This document shows positions 56,206 to 64,000 of a DNA stretch of 64,000 nt, piece by piece. The position numbers and the translations under genes are program-made. Source of the DNA: JBFWRI01 sp050248995 (GTDB lineage: Bacteria; Pseudomonadota; Alphaproteobacteria; JAIXQD01); assembly GCA_050248995.1 (NCBI GenBank), contig JBFWRI010000009.1, positions 1 to 64,000 of the forward strand, in the 5' to 3' direction. A model generated the notes under the pieces. It was not told the DNA's origin. It did not search any database and was given only the letters and a program-made list of their open reading frames with translations. Each line of letters starts with the position of its first letter. Position 1 is the stretch's first letter.

Positions 56206-56520
56206 CTAGGGGCGGCCACGGCGAGCGTTATCGATTACCTCGAACGGATCTATAATCTGCGGCGCCTGCGAGCGGCGCTGGCTGTTGTACTGTGTGCCCA
56301 TCTGGAATGATGGATTATCCTGCGCGTTGCGTTGCGTGCCCTGCGGCACAGCCATCGGGGGCGATGCGATACTCGACGAACTCTGGGTGCTTTGGTAAAC
56401 CCCTTTGTCGCACAGCGGCGGATGTGGGTCATCGCTTGGCGACGCATGCGCAGGGAGTGGGAACGATAGAATCGCTGAAAGCAACACAGCCCCCGATACC
56501 GGCATTTTATTTTTCATCAT
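56206..56520 (-). CDS. Small exported protein
   Basis: A 104-residue product with a signal peptide (cleavage near residue 26, AHA) and a Ser/Gln/Pro-rich, presumably unfolded, mature part. One Cys in PPLCDKG. Two consecutive ATG codons are possible starts. No family recognised. It is one of several small exported proteins encoded on the same strand between gapR and rpoC. Confidence 0.65.
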   Translation of the reverse strand: MMKNKMPVSGAVLLSAILSFPLPAHASPSDDPHPPLCDKGVYQSTQSSSSIASPPMAVPQGTQRNAQDNPSFQMGTQYNSQRRSQAPQIIDPFEVIDNARRGRP

Positions 56521-56603
56521 GGTGCTGCCTGTTCAGGGTGACGGGAAATCATTTTTAAATACTGGATAATCCTACCAAAGGGATATTTAGGTTCCCTTAA
56601 TTC

Positions 56604-56643
56604 AAAAAAAGAAAACCGCCGCGAACAGGGGAATTCGCGGCGG
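56604..56643 (-). terminator. Rho-independent terminator
   Basis: Arms CCGCCGCGAA (56616-56625) and TTCGCGGCGG (56634-56643) enclose an 8-base loop; on the minus strand a T-rich run follows (56604-56615). It ends the KWxxMTPEER repeat gene. Confidence 0.85.
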
Positions 56644-56664
56644 CATTTTATTCCTGAAGCGGGT

Positions 56665-57072
56665 TTATTCCGCGGCCTTCTTTTCCATGTGCTTGGCCTT
56701 TTTCTTGGCTTTCCAGGCCGCACGCTCTTCCGGGGTCATCTTGTCCCACTTCGCCTTGCGGGCCATCATCTTAGCCTTCGCTGCATCGCGCTCTTCGGGC
56801 GTCATCTGTTCCCACTTGGCCTTGCGTTCGGCATGGCGCTTCTTGGCGGCCTCGCGTTCAGCCGGTGTCATTTTTTCCCAGCGCGCCTTGCGCTCGTTAT
56901 AACGCTGGGTTTTGCTGTCCACGGCTTCACCCTGACGATCGTCGTTCCAACGAATACTAGGTACCGAATTCGGCGATGCTGGATTATGGCCCGGGCCGGC
57001 AAACGCAGCAGCAGGGATCATGGCGGCTACAACAGCCAGTGCGATAAGGCCTGTGCGTTGATACATTTTCAT
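56665..57072 (-). CDS. Exported protein with KWxxMTPEER repeats
   Basis: A 135-residue protein from the ATG at 57072, preceded by GAAGGAGA. Signal peptide ending near residue 25 (AFA). The mature part carries three tandem units of about 22 residues of the form RKAKWExMTPEERxAAKxK, very rich in Lys, Glu, Arg and Ala; each should be a charged helix. Repeats of this kind occur in Spy/CpxP-like or DUF3106-type periplasmic proteins that bind metals or unfolded proteins, but assignment here is only by resemblance. A strong terminator follows. Confidence 0.78.
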   Translation of the reverse strand: MKMYQRTGLIALAVVAAMIPAAAFAGPGHNPASPNSVPSIRWNDDRQGEAVDSKTQRYNERKARWEKMTPAEREAAKKRHAERKAKWEQMTPEERDAAKAKMMARKAKWDKMTPEERAAWKAKKKAKHMEKKAAE

Positions 57073-57174
57073 TGGGTGTCTCTCCTTCTGGAAATACCGC
57101 CGGGGCTGCCCGTGCGGTCTGCCTGTAGGTAGCAACCGAAATAAGCCGATTTTACGGCAACAGCTTGGCAATAA

Positions 57175-57204
57175 AAAAACGCCCCGTTAACCGGGGCGTT
57201 TTTA
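57175..57204. terminator. Bidirectional rho-independent terminator
   Basis: Arms CGCCCCG (57181-57187) and CGGGGCG (57193-57199) around a 5-base loop, with six or more A upstream and five T downstream. It ends the exported-protein gene at 57223 on the minus strand. Confidence 0.88.
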
Positions 57205-57222
57205 TTTCGAAACAGTCGCTGC

Positions 57223-57747
57223 TTAGCGCGGCAACATATTGTTCGGATTAGGGTTCGGCATATAGGCCGCCGCATCGTTGCCGTAAGTCGCAGGCTGCGC
57301 CTGAACCGGTTGCTGGGCGCTGATTGTGGCCGTTGGCGCCGCGTACGTTGTCGTGAAATAGTCATCACCCGTAATCGTCACCGGAGCCATCGGCGCAGCA
57401 GCAGGCTGCTGGTTGCTGATGAAATCAGGAATGTTGGTCGAATATACCGGCGGACGGTCAATCGGCATCACAGCGGCGCTGGCGCCCGAGGCCGTATAGC
57501 TGCCCGAGAACGAACCGGTCATCGTGTTGCCCGTCGTCTTGAAGCTGTTGTCAACCGGGGCTTCGGCATCCGCATTTGTATAAACGCTACGGCCAACCGA
57601 GAATGGCTGTGAAGGATCCATCACGCCACTTGCCGTACGCGATACGCGGTGCGAGTGATTGTGGTTCTGCTCCAGATAATTGGCGTGCGCAGCGGTCGGC
57701 ACGGTGGCCACGGCCAGCATCGCAAAAATCGCAAAAATCGTTTTCAT
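57223..57747 (-). CDS. Exported protein, Thr/Ala/Pro/Asn-rich
   Basis: A 174-residue product with a signal peptide (cleavage near residue 22, AHA) and a mature part of low complexity, rich in Ala, Pro, Thr, Asn and Gln, with two segments of Ser/Gly/Thr-rich sequence. A His-rich patch (NHNHSH) right after the cleavage site could bind metal. AAGGAGA precedes the ATG. It ends at a strong terminator. No family recognised. Confidence 0.68.
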   Translation of the reverse strand: MKTIFAIFAMLAVATVPTAAHANYLEQNHNHSHRVSRTASGVMDPSQPFSVGRSVYTNADAEAPVDNSFKTTGNTMTGSFSGSYTASGASAAVMPIDRPPVYSTNIPDFISNQQPAAAPMAPVTITGDDYFTTTYAAPTATISAQQPVQAQPATYGNDAAAYMPNPNPNNMLPR

Positions 57748-57811
57748 CCCATGTCTCCTTCGAATCTCTGACCCGTCTTAAGTAGCGCCCCGGCAGGGAC
57801 GAAGCAAGCAA

Positions 57812-57831
57812 CGTTAATACTTTCATTAACG
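57812..57831. promoter_or_regulatory. Inverted repeat upstream of an exported-protein gene
   Basis: CGTTAAT and ATTAACG are exact 7-base inverted arms separated by six bases, 65-84 bases upstream of the ATG at 57747. The TTAA half-sites are 8 bases apart, one more than a CtrA box, so CtrA is unlikely; a dimeric repressor is possible. Confidence 0.35.
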
Positions 57832-57865
57832 AATAAGTGCCTTTGCAGAGGCAAAGACGCTTATT
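57832..57865. other. Long hairpin, 15-base arms
   Basis: AATAAGTGCCTTTGC pairs with GCAAAGACGCTTATT around the loop AGAG with one wobble and one C-A mismatch. It lies 18 bases beyond the stop of the 57883-58269 gene on the minus strand but lacks a T-run, so it is a poor terminator; it could be a processing or attenuation structure. Confidence 0.4.
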
Positions 57866-57882
57866 TTCATGTTTTGTGTAGA

Positions 57883-58269
57883 TTAACGGCGGCTGGAGCC
57901 CCACTCCCAATCGGCCAGCGTTCCGGCCTTGCCCTGGTTCGGGTTGCTGATGTGCTTGATGCGCATCGGCGGATAAGTTTCACGGTACATCCGGACGGTG
58001 TTTCTTCTGTCATTCCACCACCAATCCATATGGGGTGCGGCTTCGGGTGCTGACGGGTCAAGGTTCAGACGGTTCCGCCACTGGCCGTACCCGGCGCGCT
58101 CAAACGGCTTGCGCACCGGCCACGTTATAACCCCGACGGCACTACTGACCGGCCCGACATTCCGATAATGATCGCGGCGCATGTCATAACCCGTGTTAGC
58201 CTCGGCAGTAAGGGGGGCAATAACTAATACGGCTACAGCAGCCAGAACCCCGGCAAAAGAAACTTTCAT
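57883..58269 (-). CDS. Exported protein, Trp/Arg-rich
   Basis: A 128-residue product with a signal peptide (cleavage near residue 24, AEA) and a mature part rich in Arg, Trp, Asn and Tyr, including the cluster MDWWWNDRR. AAGGAG precedes the ATG. The Shine-Dalgarno context AATCAAAGGAG is identical to that of the small exported protein at 47358-47609. No family recognised. Confidence 0.68.
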   Translation of the reverse strand: MKVSFAGVLAAVAVLVIAPLTAEANTGYDMRRDHYRNVGPVSSAVGVITWPVRKPFERAGYGQWRNRLNLDPSAPEAAPHMDWWWNDRRNTVRMYRETYPPMRIKHISNPNQGKAGTLADWEWGSSRR

Positions 58270-58354
58270 GGAATACTCCTTTGATTATGCCTGCATAGCA
58301 TCCCTGGAATCGGAAATAAAAACGCCGCAGCACACAAAAATATAAAACCGACAT

Positions 58355-58380
58355 AAAAAAGGGCCCGGCGAACCGGGCCC
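58355..58380 (-). terminator. Rho-independent terminator of the rpoBC transcript
   Basis: Stem GGGCCCGG/CCGGGCCC (58361-58368 with 58373-58380), loop CGAA read on the plus strand, followed on the minus strand by six T (58355-58360). It lies 25 bases after the rpoC stop. Confidence 0.92.
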
Positions 58381-58404
58381 TCTTCTTATTGCATGCAAAA
58401 ACGC

Positions 58405-62553
<4,149 letters not shown>

Positions 62554-62562
62554 GGTACTACC

Positions 62563-62760
62563 TCACTTAACTTCTGGCTTGCGACGCTTTTGCTTAGCAT
62601 CCCATTGGCCCTTTGTATGTTCGCGTCTTATCGAACCGCCACCGGTGATGACGATTTCAACAACAGCCGTGTTACGTGCCGAACGGAAAACATGATCAAG
62701 GCCATCTGGATCACCGCTGAATTCACCTGTGATTGAGCAGTAGTTATTTGGTTTTATCAT
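62563..62760 (-). CDS. Small ORF between rpoB and rpoC (65 aa)
   Basis: A 65-residue product from the ATG at 62760, 14 bases after the rpoB stop and 9 bases before the rpoC start. It has a good Shine-Dalgarno (GGGGAGAG) at normal spacing. The sequence YCSITGEFSGD and VVEIVITGGG suggest a small beta-containing fold, and the end (KQKRRK) is basic. rpoB and rpoC are normally adjacent with at most a short spacer, so a translated ORF filling the gap is unusual. No family recognised. Confidence 0.6.
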   Translation of the reverse strand: MIKPNNYCSITGEFSGDPDGLDHVFRSARNTAVVEIVITGGGSIRREHTKGQWDAKQKRRKPEVK

Positions 62761-62774
62761 TCTACTCTCCCCCA

Positions 62775-64000
62775 CTATTCAGCTGCGGCGCTCGGCAGAG
62801 CCGGCGTCGGTTGATCGTCATTCGCGCCAATGGCTGTCGGGCTGGCACTTTCCAGCTCGACGTTCAGGCCCAGTGAACGCATTTCCTTGACCAACACGTT
62901 GAACGATTCCGGGATACCGGCTTCGAAGTTGTCGTCGCCACGGATAATGGCTTCGTACACCTTCGTACGGCCCGAAACGTCGTCCGACTTCACGGTCAAC
63001 ATTTCCTGCAGGGTATAGGCAGCGCCGTAGGCTTGGAGAGCCCAGACTTCCATTTCCCCGAAGCGCTGGCCACCGAACTGCGCCTTACCACCCAGCGGCT
63101 GCTGCGTGACAAGCGAGTATGGACCGATCGAACGCGCGTGGATCTTGTCGTCAACCAGGTGGTGCAGCTTCAGCACGTACATGTAGCCGACGGTTACCTT
63201 ACGGTCGAACTGTTCGCCGGTACGACCGTCAATCAGCGTGACTTGGCCAGATTTATCGACGCCAGCGGCTTCGAGCATCCGGTTGATGTCCGCCTCATGC
63301 GCACCGTCAAACACCGGTGTTGCAAACGGGATTCCCGACTCAAGGTTCTTGGCGAGCTCCAGTAGCTGTTCTTCAGAAAGCGGCGCAATGTCGCGCTTAT
63401 AGACGTCTTCACCATAGCACTCCTTCAGCTTGTCCTTGATATCGGCAATCGCCTTCTTCTTCTCAATCTGCATCTGTTCAACCAGTTGGCCGATTTGGCG
63501 ACCGAGGTTGGCCGATGCCCAGCCAAGGTGCGTTTCAAGAATCTGACCGACGTTCATGCGCGAAGGCACGCCCAGCGGGTTCAGCACGATATCGACTGGC
63601 GTACCATCTTCAAGATACGGCATGTCTTCAATCGGGTTGACCTTCGACACGACACCCTTGTTGCCGTGACGGCCGGCCATCTTGTCGCCCGGTTGCAGCT
63701 TGCGCTTCGTCGCGATGAAGACTTTTACCATCTTCATGACGCCCGGTGACAGTTCGTCACCGCGCTGCAGCTTTTGCACCTTGTCGTCGAAACGGCGGTT
63801 CAGCGCTTCCACAGCGTCATCAAACACCTTGCTGTAACCTTCGATGTCTTCAGCCACCTTGTCGTTCTTCACGCTGATCTGGCGCCACTGGCCCGGCTTG
63901 TATTCGGCCAGCATGGCTTCCGTGATCTTCTTGCCCGTCGCAAAGCCCTTCGGGCCGTTGGTGGCGGTCTGATCGATCAGTAGTTCGCGCAGCTTGTCGA
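62775..64000 (-). CDS. rpoB: RNA polymerase beta subunit, 3' part
   Basis: The frame is open to the end of the window, so this is the C-terminal portion of RpoB (about 408 residues visible). Recognisable segments are KMAGRHGNKGVVSKV and EDMPYLEDGTPVDIVLNPLGVPSRMN of the catalytic core and GGKAQFGGQRFGEMEVWALQA near the C-terminus, all strongly conserved. The stop is TAG at 62775-62777, and the protein ends with a short Ala/Pro-rich tail. The start lies outside the window. Confidence 0.97.
   Translation of the reverse strand, partial: DKLRELLIDQTATNGPKGFATGKKITEAMLAEYKPGQWRQISVKNDKVAEDIEGYSKVFDDAVEALNRRFDDKVQKLQRGDELSPGVMKMVKVFIATKRKLQPGDKMAGRHGNKGVVSKVNPIEDMPYLEDGTPVDIVLNPLGVPSRMNVGQILETHLGWASANLGRQIGQLVEQMQIEKKKAIADIKDKLKECYGEDVYKRDIAPLSEEQLLELAKNLESGIPFATPVFDGAHEADINRMLEAAGVDKSGQVTLIDGRTGEQFDRKVTVGYMYVLKLHHLVDDKIHARSIGPYSLVTQQPLGGKAQFGGQRFGEMEVWALQAYGAAYTLQEMLTVKSDDVSGRTKVYEAIIRGDDNFEAGIPESFNVLVKEMRSLGLNVELESASPTAIGANDDQPTPALPSAAAE

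Overview
The window is one GC-rich chromosomal stretch of a flagellated, chemotactic alphaproteobacterium. The evidence is the set of alphaproteobacterial cell-cycle genes (ctrA, the histidine phosphotransferase chpT, and the DUF2312 nucleoid protein gapR), an efp-suhB pair, and a trx - LON-domain - Trm112 operon. The overall gene set is reminiscent of Micavibrio-type or Rhodospirillales-like lineages, but that placement is only an inference. I saw no tRNA, rRNA, CRISPR array, insertion sequence or prophage, and no stretch over 300 bases without a gene.

Layout. 1-9.9 kb: flagellar export ATPase genes (fliI, fliJ) divergent from ctrA, then a tightly packed chpT-cheA-cheW-cheY-cheB-cheR operon. 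The ctrA/fliI intergenic region holds a perfect CtrA box and a GANTC site. 10-16.9 kb: nadK, a tandem pair of M48-like metallopeptidase paralogues (one with every zinc-site residue lost), an N-formylglutamate amidohydrolase family protein, a small lipoprotein and parE. 16.9-21.8 kb: a tandem pair of unknown paralogues followed by an ABC exporter, an acidic-tailed protein and a hydrolase. 21.9-28.5 kb: DEAD-box helicase, lptD, periplasmic cyclophilin, a second ABC exporter and a small SMR-like protein. 28.7-35 kb: envelope proteins (an OmpA-like lipoprotein and a large Pro/Glu/Val/Lys-repeat OmpA-like protein), a third HExxH protein, suhB and efp. 35.2-46.7 kb: two unknown helical proteins, then a murein-recycling neighbourhood (AmpD-like amidase, YejA, YejBEF, LD-carboxypeptidase, Mpl-type ligase), ending with a small protein that carries the exact catalytic spacing of CE-clan (Ulp1/YopJ-type) cysteine proteases. 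46.7-55 kb: a MarR regulator with a palindromic operator candidate, the Trm112/LON/thioredoxin operon, a tandem pair of unknown proteins with a kinase-like D-x4-N signature, a hydrolase, an ABC1 kinase and a Rieske oxygenase. 55-58.3 kb: gapR and a run of small exported proteins. 58.4-64 kb: rpoC and the 3' part of rpoB, with an extra 65-residue ORF between them.

How the genes work together. ChpT passes phosphate to CtrA, and CtrA typically controls flagellar and chemotaxis genes. Here chpT leads the chemotaxis operon and a CtrA box sits between ctrA and fliI, so motility and cell cycle are linked in one locus. The Yej transporter, amidase, LD-carboxypeptidase and ligase form a plausible uptake-trim-reuse pathway for murein peptides. 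LptD, OmpA-like proteins, exporters and small secreted proteins make the rest of the window largely envelope-oriented.

Most novel candidates: the CE-clan protease-like protein at 46127-46696; the tandem kinase-like paralogues at 50170-51875; the tandem unknown paralogues at 16929-18103; the active/dead M48 pair at 11185-12429; the murein-recycling neighbourhood; an EF-P without the usual modified lysine; and the small ORF between rpoB and rpoC.
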